From: Paraburkholderia solitsugae
GTDB lineage: Bacteria; Pseudomonadota; Gammaproteobacteria; Burkholderiales; Burkholderiaceae
DNA length: 64,000 bases
NCBI RefSeq assembly: GCF_013177695.1
Contig: NZ_WOEY01000070.1
Location: 25,189 to 89,188 of the forward strand
Direction: 5' to 3'
In this document: positions 25,276 to 34,538 of the stretch, piece after piece
Layout: every line of letters begins with the position of its first letter
Numbering within the stretch: the stretch's first letter is position 1
Notes under the pieces: model-generated
What the model was told of the DNA's origin: nothing
Databases searched by the model: none
What the model saw: the letters and a program-made list of their open reading frames with translations, nothing else
Made by a program: the position numbers and the translations under genes

Positions 25276-25875
25276 TTATTCCTGCGCGCCGCGCAATCCT
25301 TGCCACGCCGGCGACAATGCCGGCCCAAGGGCGAACAGATCCAGCACGCGCGCGACCGTGTGATCGACCATCTCATCGATCGAGGCCGGCTGGTTGTAGA
25401 ACGCGGGTAAAGGCGGAAAGATCACGCCGCCCATTTCGGTGACGGCTGTCATATTGCGCAGATGCGCGAGATTGAATGGCGTTTCGCGCACGAGTAGCAC
25501 GAGCCGGCGGCGCTCTTTGAGCGTGACATCGGCAGCGCGGGTGATCAGATTGTCGGAAAGACCATGCGCGACGCTTGCCAGCGTCTTCATTGAGCAGGGG
25601 GCGACCACCATGCCGTCGGTGGCAAACGAACCGGACGCGATACTCGCGCCGACGTCGCGCACCGAGTGGACGACATCCGCGAGCGGATGCACGTCTTCTT
25701 TGCTTAACTGGAGTTCGTGCTGGATATTGAGCCATCCAGCGCTCGAAATCAGCAGATGGCTCTCGACGCCGCCCAGCCTGCGCAACGTCTCAAGCAACCG
25801 GATGCCGTAGATGGCGCCGGTCGCGCCGGTGATCGCGACGATCAGCCGGCGTGGCGCCGCAGCGCGTGTTTCCAT
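25276..25875 (-). CDS. ubiX: Flavin prenyltransferase UbiX
   Basis: 199 residues. The FMN-binding N-terminus RRLIVAITGATGAIYGIRLLETL and the APCSMKTLASVAHGLSDNLITRAADVTLKERRRLVLLVRETPFNLAHLRNM stretch are UbiX signatures. It prenylates FMN with dimethylallyl phosphate to make the cofactor for UbiD decarboxylases in ubiquinone synthesis. ATG 25875 gives the family length; a TTG at 25905 is possible. It is last in the hemA-prfA-prmC-grxD-ubiX group. Confidence 0.94.
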   Translation of the reverse strand: METRAAAPRRLIVAITGATGAIYGIRLLETLRRLGGVESHLLISSAGWLNIQHELQLSKEDVHPLADVVHSVRDVGASIASGSFATDGMVVAPCSMKTLASVAHGLSDNLITRAADVTLKERRRLVLLVRETPFNLAHLRNMTAVTEMGGVIFPPLPAFYNQPASIDEMVDHTVARVLDLFALGPALSPAWQGLRGAQE

Positions 25876-25924
25876 GGCTCGCGGCGCCTTATCGGAGGAC
25901 GGCAAACGTTCGGACGGCGGCCGC

Positions 25925-26236
25925 TTAAGCCGCGGCGAACAGTTGCTGCAGTTCGCCCGATTCGTACATTTCCATCATGATGTCCGAGCCGCCGACGAAT
26001 TCGCCGTTCACGTAGAGCTGCGGAATGGTCGGCCAGTTCGAGAACTGCTTGATACCCTGGCGGACTTCGTCGTCTTCGAGCACGTTGACGGTTTTGATTT
26101 CATTGACGCCGCACGCCTTCAGGATCTGGATGGCGCGGCCGGAAAAGCCGCACATCGGGAACTGAGCGGTGCCCTTCATGAAGAGCACGACGTTGTTGTC
26201 GTCGACGATTTGCTTGATGCGTTGTTGCGTATCCAT
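25925..26236 (-). CDS. grxD: Monothiol glutaredoxin, Grx4 family
   Basis: 103 residues. The active site is C29-G-F-S32 in TAQFPMCGFSGRAIQIL, with the glutathione/iron-sulfur motifs WPTIPQLYVNGEFVGGSDI. Such proteins hold a bridging [2Fe-2S] cluster and pass it to acceptor proteins. I use ATG 26236, preceded by AAGG; the open frame to 26323 lacks family sequence. Confidence 0.96.
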   Translation of the reverse strand: MDTQQRIKQIVDDNNVVLFMKGTAQFPMCGFSGRAIQILKACGVNEIKTVNVLEDDEVRQGIKQFSNWPTIPQLYVNGEFVGGSDIMMEMYESGELQQLFAAA

Positions 26237-26350
26237 GACTGACCTTGCGGTTCCGTTATGTGTAGGGAATAGGCTGAAATGATAGCGGATTTCGGTGCGA
26301 CCGGCCGAGGGCCGCTTTGCCACCCCGGCAATTAAGGTTATCGATCGAGG

Positions 26351-27193
26351 TCAGCCGGGCAACCGCCCGCCGCTGATTCGCTCGATGCCGGCGAGATCCG
26401 GCTCCGAGCGGACTTCCGCGAAACCTTCTGCTGCAAGCAGCGTGCGGACGGCGGCGGCCTGATCGTAGCCGTGTTCGATCCACAATACGCCGTTGGCGGC
26501 CAACCGTGTGGGCGCACCTGCGACGATCTTACGGATCGCGCTGAGGCCGTCGGCTTCGTCGGTAAGCGCGCCGCGCGGCTCGAAGCGCAGATCGCCTTCG
26601 GACAGGTGCGGATCGCTGCTCGCGATATACGGCGGATTGCTGACGATTACATTGAAACTTAACGCTGCGCCGAGCGAGCCATACCAGTCGCTTTGCTGCA
26701 ATACCACGGCGCCGCCGGGGCGTTTGGCGTCCAGCAAGCGTGCGGCGTTGCGCGTGGCCACCGCCAGCGCTTCGGCGGAACGGTCCAGCGCCCAAACCTG
26801 CGCGTCGGGCCGCATCGACGCAATGGCTAGGGCAATCGCGCCGGTGCCGGTGCCCAGATCGAGCACGCGTGGCCGCGAGATGTTTTCCATCGCCACCAAC
26901 GCCGTTTCGACCAGCAATTCCGTTTCGGGACGGGGAATCAGCACGTCCGGCGTCACTTCGAGATCAAGCCCGAAAAATTCGCGCGCACCGACCAGTTGCG
27001 CCACCGGCTCACCGGCGACACGCCGTGTTTCCAGGGCCCGGTATTGCTCAACGACCATGCTGTCGAGTGCTTCATCGCCGCGCGTAATCAATTGCGTATG
27101 CCGCCAGCCGAGCACGTGCGTGAGCAGAATTCGCGCTTCGAGGGGAGGCAGTGGCGAGGCGCGCAACAGCGCGACGGGTGTGACCAGATCCAT
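26351..27193 (-). CDS. prmC: Peptide chain release factor N5-glutamine methyltransferase
   Basis: 280 residues. The N-terminal helical domain recognises the release factor. The methyltransferase domain has LIPRPETELLVE, motif I VLDLGTGTGAIALAIA and the catalytic NPPY at residues 186-189. It methylates the Gln of the GGQ motif of RF1 and RF2. Its substrate gene prfA lies six bases upstream, so the two are cotranscribed. Confidence 0.97.
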   Translation of the reverse strand: MDLVTPVALLRASPLPPLEARILLTHVLGWRHTQLITRGDEALDSMVVEQYRALETRRVAGEPVAQLVGAREFFGLDLEVTPDVLIPRPETELLVETALVAMENISRPRVLDLGTGTGAIALAIASMRPDAQVWALDRSAEALAVATRNAARLLDAKRPGGAVVLQQSDWYGSLGAALSFNVIVSNPPYIASSDPHLSEGDLRFEPRGALTDEADGLSAIRKIVAGAPTRLAANGVLWIEHGYDQAAAVRTLLAAEGFAEVRSEPDLAGIERISGGRLPG

Positions 27194-27199
27194 TCGCGT

Positions 27200-28282
27200 T
27201 TAGTCCGCGTCGCCCAGCGATGCCAGCAACTCGGCCTGATGCTCGCTGACGAGCGCCGCGATCAATTCGTCGAGATCGCCGTCCATGATTGCGTCGAGGC
27301 GATACAGCGTCAGATTGATCCGGTGATCCGTCAGACGCCCTTGCGGGAAGTTGTAGGTGCGAATGCGCTCTGAGCGATCGCCCGAGCCGATCAGGCTCTT
27401 ACGCGTCGCGGCTTCCTTCTGCTGCTGCTCATGCGACTGCTTGTCCTTGATGCGCGCGGCCAACACCTTCAGCGCCCGATCCTTATTCTTGTGCTGCGAC
27501 CGGTCATCCTGACATTCGACGACGATGCCGGTCGGCAAGTGCGTCACCCGCACGGCCGAATCGGTCTTGTTGATGTGCTGACCGCCCGCGCCGGACGCGC
27601 GGAACGTGTCGATGCGCAGATCGGCCGGATTGATTTCGACTTCGCCGATTTCGTCCGCTTCCGGCATGACCGCGACCGTGCACGCCGACGTGTGAATGCG
27701 GCCCTGCGTTTCGGTGGCCGGCACGCGTTGCACGCGATGGCCGCCCGATTCGAATTTGAGCTTGGAATACGCCGCTTCGCCGGCGATCCGCACAATCACT
27801 TCCTTGTAGCCGCCGAGGTCCGATTCGCTCGCCGACATCATTTCCACCTGCCAGCGATTGCGCTCGGCAAAGCGCAGGTACATGCGCAGCAAATCGCCCG
27901 CGAACAGTGCCGATTCGTCGCCCCCTGTACCGGCCCGGATTTCGAGGAAGATGTTGCGGTCGTCGTTCGGATCTTTCGGCAGCAGCATTTTCTGCAATTC
28001 GGCGCCGAGTTTTTCCATCCGCTCGCGCGCCGCGCGAATTTCTTCTTCCGCGAAGTCGCGCATCGACGCGTCCGCCAGCAGTTCCTGCGCGGTCGCCGCG
28101 TCGTTCATCGCCAGGCGCCACAGCGCGTAATGCTCGACGACCGGCCCGAGCTCGGCGTGCTCACGCGTGAGCTTGCGATATTGGTCGAGATTCGAGGTGA
28201 TGTCCTCGCGGCTCAACAGGTCGTTCAGTTCGGCCAGCCGGGTAGTGAGCTGGTCGAGCTTGCGTTGCATGCTCGTTTTCAT
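27200..28282 (-). CDS. prfA: Peptide chain release factor 1
   Basis: 360 residues. The stop-codon recognition motif is P188-A-T190 (RVPATETQGR), the RF1-type PXT, which reads UAA and UAG. The peptidyl-tRNA hydrolysis motif is G233-G-Q235 in SGAGGQHINKTDSAVR. The start MKTSMQRKLDQL allows ATG at 28282 or 28270. It is coupled to prmC. Confidence 0.98.
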   Translation of the reverse strand: MKTSMQRKLDQLTTRLAELNDLLSREDITSNLDQYRKLTREHAELGPVVEHYALWRLAMNDAATAQELLADASMRDFAEEEIRAARERMEKLGAELQKMLLPKDPNDDRNIFLEIRAGTGGDESALFAGDLLRMYLRFAERNRWQVEMMSASESDLGGYKEVIVRIAGEAAYSKLKFESGGHRVQRVPATETQGRIHTSACTVAVMPEADEIGEVEINPADLRIDTFRASGAGGQHINKTDSAVRVTHLPTGIVVECQDDRSQHKNKDRALKVLAARIKDKQSHEQQQKEAATRKSLIGSGDRSERIRTYNFPQGRLTDHRINLTLYRLDAIMDGDLDELIAALVSEHQAELLASLGDAD

Positions 28283-28404
28283 CGGACGGGTTTCGGAGCG
28301 AACTCCGGCAAGGACGGCGACTAGGGGAGTGGGCAGATGCCCTGGTCAGAAGCATGTCGCGGGCCACTCAGGATGGCGCGGACGGTGCGGCAGTGGCTGT
28401 GCCG

Positions 28405-29691
28405 CTAACGCTCCGTAGAACCGGAGTGTTTGTAGAAACCGCCCATCAACTCGATGAGCGTGTCACGGTTCTCGCTGCTCGCGCGATTGAGCGCGTGCGT
28501 CGGGCCGTGGATCAATTTGTTGGTGAGCGATTGCGACAGCGCTTCGAGTACCGCTACCGGGTCGTCGCCGCGTGCGAGCATTTTCTGCGCGCGTTCGACT
28601 TCGGCGCGACGCAGCACGTCGGCCTGCGTATGCATGTGGCGGATCACCGGCACGATGCTGCGCGCATCGAGCCATTGCATGAAATTCTGTACCCGCGTTT
28701 CGATGATCGCCTCAGCTTGGGCGACCGCGGCTTGCCGCGACGCATTGCCTTCGCGCACGATCGCGCCGAGGTCGTCGACGGTGTACAGGAACACGTCTTC
28801 GAGCTGGCCGACTTCGGGTTCGATGTCACGCGGCACGGCCAGATCGACCATGAAAATCGGCCGGTGACGGCGCGCTTTCACGGCCCGCTCGACTGCGCCC
28901 AAGCCGATGATCGGCAGGGTGGACGCGGTGCACGACACGATGATGTCGAACTCATGCATGCGCGTGGGCAGTTCCGAGAGCGGAATGGCCTGGCCATTGA
29001 AGCGCTCGGCAAGGCGGGAGCCGCGTTCGGCGGTGCGATTGGCGACGACGAGTTCGCGCGGCTGCTGCGCGGCGAAGTGCGTGGCGCACAATTCGATCAT
29101 TTCGCCCGCGCCGATGAACAGCACGCGCTGGTTCGAGACCTTGTCGAAAATCCGCTGCGCGAGCCGCACGGCGGCTGCCGCCATCGACACCGACTGCGCG
29201 CCGATTTCGGTCGTGCTGCGCACTTCCTTCGCCACGGCGAAGGTGCGCTGGAACAACTGGTTCAGATAGGTGCCGAGCGCGCCAGCTTCAGACGCGGTGC
29301 GTACCGCGTCCTTCATTTGTCCGACGATTTGCGTCTCGCCCAGCACCATCGAATCGAGCCCTGATGCGACGCGGAACGCGTGGCGCACGGCTTCCGACTG
29401 CGGCAGCGCGTAGACATGCGGCGCGAGTTCGTCGATGGGCAGGTTGTGGTATTTCGAGAACCACTGGATCGCGGCTTCACGCACGGCCTGGTCGTCGGTC
29501 GCGCAGTAGAGTTCAGTGCGGTTGCAGGTGGACAGAATCGCAGCTTCCGGCGCCGTGCGCGCAGTGCGGCCGAGCCAGACGCTCTTGAAGGTATCCAATG
29601 CAGGCTTGATCTGTTCGAGCGGAAACGCCACGCGTTCGCGCAAGGCGACAGGCGCAGTGTGGTGATTGATTCCGATCGTTAGAAGCTGCAT
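28405..29691 (-). CDS. hemA: Glutamyl-tRNA reductase
   Basis: 428 residues. The catalytic domain has GINHHTAPVALRERVAF and the nucleophilic C56 in LSTCNRTELY. The SGLDSMVLGETQIVGQMKDA signature and an NADPH domain (VLFIGAGEMIELCATHF) follow, then a C-terminal dimerisation helix. It makes glutamate-1-semialdehyde from Glu-tRNA, the first step of C5 haem synthesis. It is first in the minus-strand group with prfA and prmC, the common hemA-prfA-prmC order. Confidence 0.98.
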   Translation of the reverse strand: MQLLTIGINHHTAPVALRERVAFPLEQIKPALDTFKSVWLGRTARTAPEAAILSTCNRTELYCATDDQAVREAAIQWFSKYHNLPIDELAPHVYALPQSEAVRHAFRVASGLDSMVLGETQIVGQMKDAVRTASEAGALGTYLNQLFQRTFAVAKEVRSTTEIGAQSVSMAAAAVRLAQRIFDKVSNQRVLFIGAGEMIELCATHFAAQQPRELVVANRTAERGSRLAERFNGQAIPLSELPTRMHEFDIIVSCTASTLPIIGLGAVERAVKARRHRPIFMVDLAVPRDIEPEVGQLEDVFLYTVDDLGAIVREGNASRQAAVAQAEAIIETRVQNFMQWLDARSIVPVIRHMHTQADVLRRAEVERAQKMLARGDDPVAVLEALSQSLTNKLIHGPTHALNRASSENRDTLIELMGGFYKHSGSTER

Positions 29692-29753
29692 ATGGGGCGC
29701 TATGGTTTAGCTCAATATTATAGCGTTTCCACGATTCTTACATTGTGGGCGCG

Positions 29754-30464
29754 TCACCCGGCTTCTACAACGGCCTCTAGCGGGATCGCGTCGAGTTGAT
29801 AGCCGTAGCCGTAAAGCGGTGTCAGGCAATAACCATGCTCCGGGCGCAACTGCAATTTGGTCCGCACGCGCGACGCATGGGTGTCGACGGTACGCGACCT
29901 TACGTCGCGGCGGCGCGTCCAGACGGTTTCGAGAATATGCGCGCGCGACACGGGCCGCGACACATTGGTAAACAGGAGCAGCGCAAAGCGGAATTCCTTC
30001 GGCGTCAGGGAGACGGTTTGATTACGGAATGTGACGGCAAACTGCGCCGCGTCGAACGCATAGCCACCGATCGTGTCGCGCCGCCGGTTGGGCGGCCGGC
30101 GCAGGCTCGCGCGCCGCAGCAGCGCGTCGATCCGGGCCAGCATTTCCGGACCGCGAACCGGTTTGGTCAGGCAATCATCCGCACCTGCGTGCAGCGCGGC
30201 GACGATCTGACTTTCGCGTGGATCCGACAGCAGCACGATCACCGGCAAGCTCGGCAGGATGGCGCGGGCGCGCGCGATCACGTCTTCGGCGGAATGGTCG
30301 CCGGCCCAGCTTTCAGTGACGAGAAGGTCGAAGAATTCGTCGCCGGCGCGATGTAGAAACGGTGCGCTTGCAATGAAGTGTTGACACGCATGGCCGCCGG
30401 CAAAGATCAGCCGGCCGATCAGTGTGGCGTGCCGAAGGTCCGGCTCGATAAGGGCGATTCGCAT
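29754..30464 (-). CDS. OmpR-type response regulator with a non-canonical receiver domain
   Basis: 236 residues. The receiver (residues 1-118) has the acidic start IEPD (E7, D9) and the conserved Lys in CLTKPV. At the position of the phospho-acceptor Asp (PhoB D53, PDLILLD) it reads FDLLVTE, so E51 replaces Asp. The C-terminal winged helix (about 130-225; SLTPKEFRFALLLFTNVSRPVSRAHILETVWTRR and RTVDTHASRVRTKL) is intact, so DNA binding is expected. No histidine kinase is adjacent. It may act without phosphorylation. Targets are unknown. Confidence 0.9.
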   Translation of the reverse strand: MRIALIEPDLRHATLIGRLIFAGGHACQHFIASAPFLHRAGDEFFDLLVTESWAGDHSAEDVIARARAILPSLPVIVLLSDPRESQIVAALHAGADDCLTKPVRGPEMLARIDALLRRASLRRPPNRRRDTIGGYAFDAAQFAVTFRNQTVSLTPKEFRFALLLFTNVSRPVSRAHILETVWTRRRDVRSRTVDTHASRVRTKLQLRPEHGYCLTPLYGYGYQLDAIPLEAVVEAG

Positions 30465-30668
30465 GGCACGCTTTCAGCTTGGCAATTACCAAGGACTGGG
30501 ATTCCCCGAAAGGCTTACAACTTGCCTAACATCACCCCGACCCCTAAACTCAACCGCTATGCGGAAAGCGCCGTGCTGAACCTCTATAGTTAACGAGATA
30601 AAAATGCTAACTGCCCAGGCCCTCTGCGCCCATGAGACGAATCTGAAATTGCGCGAGACCTGCCGCTG

Positions 30669-30923
30669 ATGGGGTGGCCCGGAATCCTGGTGCTGGGCGC
30701 GGTGATTGGCCTCGCGGGCTGGTGGCTGCACCCGCTGCGCCGTTCGGGCCGCGCCCCATGGTGGGTGGCGCTACTGGCCGGCGTGCTGGGCGCGGGTGTC
30801 GCGCGCATGGCCGGCAACGTGGTTGGTCTTTTTCATGATGGCGATACGCTCGAATGGCCGGTATGTACCGCCATCGCGCTGGTCGCCGTTGCCGTGACGG
30901 TCGGCTTGCTTTCCCGTCGATGA
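30669..30923 (+). CDS. Small membrane protein, 84 residues, unknown function
   Basis: Three hydrophobic stretches (ILVLGAVIGLAGWWL, WWVALLAGVLGAGVA, CTAIALVAVAVTVGLL) with a short Arg-rich loop (HPLRRSGRAP). The layout resembles small GlsB/YeaQ-type proteins, but I cannot confirm a family. Its stop is 19 bases before the aminopeptidase P start, so cotranscription is likely. There is no strong ribosome site, hence the moderate confidence. Confidence 0.6.
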   Translation: MGWPGILVLGAVIGLAGWWLHPLRRSGRAPWWVALLAGVLGAGVARMAGNVVGLFHDGDTLEWPVCTAIALVAVAVTVGLLSRR

Positions 30924-30942
30924 ATATTTGCAGGTGACTCCG

Positions 30943-32757
30943 ATGAATGCCCGACTCCCCGAAACCTCCTCCATTCCCGAACGGCTCGCGACATTGCGCA
31001 GTGCGATGGCGCGCGAAGGCGTAGCCGCGTATCTGGTGCCGTCCGCCGATCCACATCTTTCCGAATATCTACCCGGGCGCTGGCAGGGCCGGCAGTGGCT
31101 GTCGGGTTTCACCGGCTCGGCCGGCACGCTGGTCGTGACGGCCGATTTCGCCGGCGTGTGGACCGATAGCCGTTATTGGGAACAAGCCAACGCGCAACTG
31201 GCCGGCACCGGCGTTCAATTGATGAAGATGACCGGCGGCCAGCAGACCGTGCCGTATTTCGATTGGCTTGCGCAGAACGTCGTGGCCGGCGGCACGGTCG
31301 GTGTGGACGGTGCCGTGCTGGGTGTGTCGGCGGCGCGTGCTTTGAGCCAGGCGCTTACCGCGCGCGGCGTGAAGTTGCGCGCAGACGTCGATCTGTTCGA
31401 CGCGATCTGGCCGCAGCGCCCGTCGCTGCCCTCCGCCGCTGTCTTTGAGCATGCCGCGCCGCACGCGAGCGTTGCCCGCTCGGAAAAGCTCGCGCAGATT
31501 CGCCGCGCGATGGCGGAGAAGGGTGCGCAGTGGCACTTCATTTCCACGCTCGACGACCTTGCATGGCTTTTGAACCTGCGCGGCGCTGACGTCAGCTACA
31601 ACCCGGTGTTCGTGGCGCATGCACTGATCGGTCTGGAGAGCGCGTCGCTCTTTGTCGCCGACGGCAAGGTGCCGCAAGCGTTGGCTGATGCGCTCGCGCG
31701 CGACGGCATCAGCGTCGAGCCGTATGCGAAGGCCGCCGATGCGCTGGCCGCGCTGCCGGCGGGCAGCACGCTGCTGATCGACCCGCGCCGCATTACGTAT
31801 GGCTCGCTGCAGTCGGTGCCGTCGACGGTGCAGGTCGCCGAGGCGGTCAATCCGTCCACGTTCTTCAAGTCGCGCAAGACCGAGGCGGAAGCGGAGCATG
31901 TGCGCGAGACGATGGAACAGGACGGCGCGGCACTCGCCGAATTCTTCGCGTGGTTTGAAGGCGCGTTAGGCCGCGAGACGATCACCGAACTGACGATCGA
32001 CGAGCGCCTGACGGCAGCCCGCGCGCGCCGTCCGGGCTTCGTGTCGTTGAGCTTTGCGACGATCGCGGGCTTCAACGCGAACGGCGCGATGCCGCACTAC
32101 CGCGCGACCGAAGAATCGCATTCGGTGATCGAGGGAAATGGTCTGTTGCTGATCGATTCGGGCGCGCAGTATCTGAGCGGCACGACCGACATCACCCGCG
32201 TCGTGCCGGTCGGCACCGTCAGCGAGGCACAGCGGCGCGATTTCACGATCGTGCTGAAAGGCACCATGGCGCTATCGCGTGCGAAATTCCCGCGCGGCAT
32301 TCGTTCGCCGATGCTCGATGCGATCGCCCGCGCGCCGATCTGGGAAGCCGGCGCCGACTACGGTCATGGCACCGGTCACGGGGTGGGCTATTTCCTGAAC
32401 GTGCACGAAGGTCCGCAGGTGATTTCGCACTACGCGCCGGCCGAACCATGGACGGCGATGGAAGAAGGCATGATCACCTCGGTCGAGCCGGGCATTTACC
32501 GGCCGGGCAAATGGGGCGTGCGGATCGAGAACCTGGTGCTGAACGTGCCCGCGGAGAAAACCGAATTCGGCGATTTCCTCAAGTTCGAAACGCTGACGCT
32601 GTGCCCGATCGATACGCGCTGCCTCGACCTGTCGCTGTTGCGTGATGACGAGCGCGGATGGCTCAACGGGTATCACGAGATGGTGCGCACGCGCCTGTCG
32701 CCGCGTGTGTCGGGCGAGGCGAAAGCGTGGCTCGAATTGCGTACACAAGCTATCTGA
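30943..32757 (+). CDS. pepP: Xaa-Pro aminopeptidase (M24B, large aminopeptidase P type)
   Basis: 604 residues, the length of the three-domain eukaryote-like aminopeptidase P found in many proteobacteria. Two creatinase-like N-terminal domains (YLVPSADPHLSEYLPGRWQGRQWLSGFTGSAGTLVV) precede the catalytic pita-bread domain. Metal ligands lie in LLIDSGAQYLSGTTDITR (two Asp), GHGTGHGVGYFLNVHEGP (His), and the C-terminal Glu motifs ITSVEPGIYRPGKWGVRIENLV. It removes N-terminal residues next to proline. ATG 30943 is used. The gene symbol is by function and may differ in other annotations. Confidence 0.93.
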   Translation: MNARLPETSSIPERLATLRSAMAREGVAAYLVPSADPHLSEYLPGRWQGRQWLSGFTGSAGTLVVTADFAGVWTDSRYWEQANAQLAGTGVQLMKMTGGQQTVPYFDWLAQNVVAGGTVGVDGAVLGVSAARALSQALTARGVKLRADVDLFDAIWPQRPSLPSAAVFEHAAPHASVARSEKLAQIRRAMAEKGAQWHFISTLDDLAWLLNLRGADVSYNPVFVAHALIGLESASLFVADGKVPQALADALARDGISVEPYAKAADALAALPAGSTLLIDPRRITYGSLQSVPSTVQVAEAVNPSTFFKSRKTEAEAEHVRETMEQDGAALAEFFAWFEGALGRETITELTIDERLTAARARRPGFVSLSFATIAGFNANGAMPHYRATEESHSVIEGNGLLLIDSGAQYLSGTTDITRVVPVGTVSEAQRRDFTIVLKGTMALSRAKFPRGIRSPMLDAIARAPIWEAGADYGHGTGHGVGYFLNVHEGPQVISHYAPAEPWTAMEEGMITSVEPGIYRPGKWGVRIENLVLNVPAEKTEFGDFLKFETLTLCPIDTRCLDLSLLRDDERGWLNGYHEMVRTRLSPRVSGEAKAWLELRTQAI

Positions 32758-32790
32758 TCTCATCGCCACGACCTTACGGAGAGAGTGTGC

Positions 32791-33414
32791 ATGGCCATCA
32801 AGGCAGTGGTGTTCGATTTCGGCGGTGTGCTGATCGACTGGAGCCCCGAGTATCTGTATCGCCAGTTGATTCCTGACGAAACGGAGCGCCGCTGGTTTTT
32901 GACTCACGTCTGTTCGATGGACTGGGTGGTCCGTCAGGACGGCGGCCAGCCGATCGTTGAGGGGACAAATGAGCTGATCGCGAAGTTTCCCGATCACGCG
33001 CCACTGATCCGCGCGTTCTACCAGCGCTGGCACGAGATGGTGCCCGGCGTGCTGGAAGAGGGCGTGGCGCTCATGCAGAAGCTCGAAGCGGCCGATGTGC
33101 CGCTCTTCGGCCTGACGAACTGGTCGGCGGAGACGTTTCCGTATGCGTGGGAGCAATTCTCCGTGCTACGGCGCTTCCGCGACATCGTCGTGTCGGGCAG
33201 GGTGAGACTGGTGAAGCCCGATCCGGCGATCTTCGCGGAAATGCGTCAGCGGATCGAGGCGCAACTGCCGGGCATCCAGCCGGGCGAGCTGGTCTTCATC
33301 GACGATAGTCTGAAAAACGCCGAGGCCGCGACGGCACTGGGCTGGCACGGCGTGCATCACACGGCCGCTGCGCAAACCGAAGCGAAATTGCGCGAGCTGG
33401 GTTTGCCCGTTTAA
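32791..33414 (+). CDS. HAD-superfamily hydrolase (HAD-IA, YihX-like)
   Basis: 207 residues. Motif I is VVFDFGGVLIDWS with nucleophile D9; the usual general-acid Asp two residues on is Gly, as in some YihX-like members (DLGNV). Motif II is FGLTNWSAET, motif III the Lys in VRLVKPDPAIF, and motif IV VFIDDSLKNAEAA. It is a phosphatase of unknown substrate. GGAGAGA precedes the ATG at 32791. It follows the aminopeptidase by 33 bases. Confidence 0.9.
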   Translation: MAIKAVVFDFGGVLIDWSPEYLYRQLIPDETERRWFLTHVCSMDWVVRQDGGQPIVEGTNELIAKFPDHAPLIRAFYQRWHEMVPGVLEEGVALMQKLEAADVPLFGLTNWSAETFPYAWEQFSVLRRFRDIVVSGRVRLVKPDPAIFAEMRQRIEAQLPGIQPGELVFIDDSLKNAEAATALGWHGVHHTAAAQTEAKLRELGLPV

Positions 33415-33416
33415 GC

Positions 33417-34538
33417 CTATTGGCCAAGTAGATTCTTCAACGCGTTACCCAAGCCTTTCACTGTTTCTCCTGCGCCCTTCGCCACGCCCTCGACGCTCAC
33501 GCCCAGCGCATTCGCAAACCCCGCGCTGAGGCGCTTCATCAGCCCCTCCTGCACTGAAAACTTCGGGTCGCGGAGGTCCCCGTCTAGCACGAAATGCACG
33601 TTGATATCGCCGTTGTGCGTCTTGAGCGCGGCGATGGCGGCTTTGGTCGGAATCGACATGAAGGTGTCGAACGGATTGTCGCTATCGGCGAGTTGCAGAT
33701 GGTGGATCGTCACCGTGCCGGGCGCGTGCAACTGGTAGTTGCGCACCGTCGATTCGACGGTCAGGTCGACTGTGCCGCCGGTCACTTGCACCTTCCCGCC
33801 AGCCTTTTTCAGCAAGTAAGGATCGAGCATCACGACATCGACGCCGCGCAGTGTGCTGGTGGTCTGCGAATCCTTGGTGGCGATCTTGATCCATCCGTCG
33901 AACGAAACGGTGCCCGTGTGCGTCGGGCCCTTGATCGAGCCGGTGACGCTGACGTTGGTCGGTTCGGTGAGCGCGGGCAGATGCAGGTGGTCGACAGTCG
34001 CGTTGGCGTTGCTGACCGTCACTTTGAATGCTGGCGGGCCGACCGTCATGTCGTAGAAATGGAAGTTGCCTTGCTCGAAGCTAATATGATCGACCAGCTT
34101 TTCGCGCGGGGTAGTGGTTGGGGGGCCGGCGGCTTCTTCGTCGGACTTGTTCACCGATTCCCGCAGATTCGGCACCAAACGGATCGTGCCGTCCTTGGTG
34201 CGCAGTACGGCAATGTCGAAGCCGCGCACCACCACGCTGCGAATATGCATGCGCCGAGCGAGCAGATCGCGGATATCGGGCGTGAGCGTGATTTCGTCGG
34301 CGCGTAGCGGATCACCCGCGGGCCAGCCGGGTGGCGCCTTGAGCAGGACGTTGGTGAGATGGACTGAAGTGAGGCCGACCTGAATGCTTTGCGCACTGCC
34401 TAGTGGGCCGAGCGCTGCAATGACGCGTTCTTTGACTTCGCGCTGTGCGAACTGCAGCGCACCGACCACTGCGACGATCATCACCAGCAGCGCGCCGCCT
34501 ACGGCAATCGCCCAGCGTTTGCCCTTCGACATTGCCAT
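33417..34538 (-). CDS. AsmA-like/DUF748-type membrane-anchored protein
   Basis: 373 residues. One N-terminal membrane helix (RWAIAVGGALLVMIVAVVGAL) precedes a repetitive beta-rich periplasmic region (VHLTNVLLKAPPGWPAGDPLRADEITLTPDIRDLLARRMHIRSVVVRGFDIAVLRTKDG) typical of AsmA/DUF748 proteins, which affect outer-membrane lipid transport or assembly. The C-terminus has an amphipathic Gly/Ala/Lys-rich helix (ANALGVSVEGVAKGAGETVKGLG). GAGGAGG lies upstream of ATG 34538. The stop is two bases from that of the convergent HAD gene, with no room for a terminator. Confidence 0.82.
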   Translation of the reverse strand: MAMSKGKRWAIAVGGALLVMIVAVVGALQFAQREVKERVIAALGPLGSAQSIQVGLTSVHLTNVLLKAPPGWPAGDPLRADEITLTPDIRDLLARRMHIRSVVVRGFDIAVLRTKDGTIRLVPNLRESVNKSDEEAAGPPTTTPREKLVDHISFEQGNFHFYDMTVGPPAFKVTVSNANATVDHLHLPALTEPTNVSVTGSIKGPTHTGTVSFDGWIKIATKDSQTTSTLRGVDVVMLDPYLLKKAGGKVQVTGGTVDLTVESTVRNYQLHAPGTVTIHHLQLADSDNPFDTFMSIPTKAAIAALKTHNGDINVHFVLDGDLRDPKFSVQEGLMKRLSAGFANALGVSVEGVAKGAGETVKGLGNALKNLLGQ

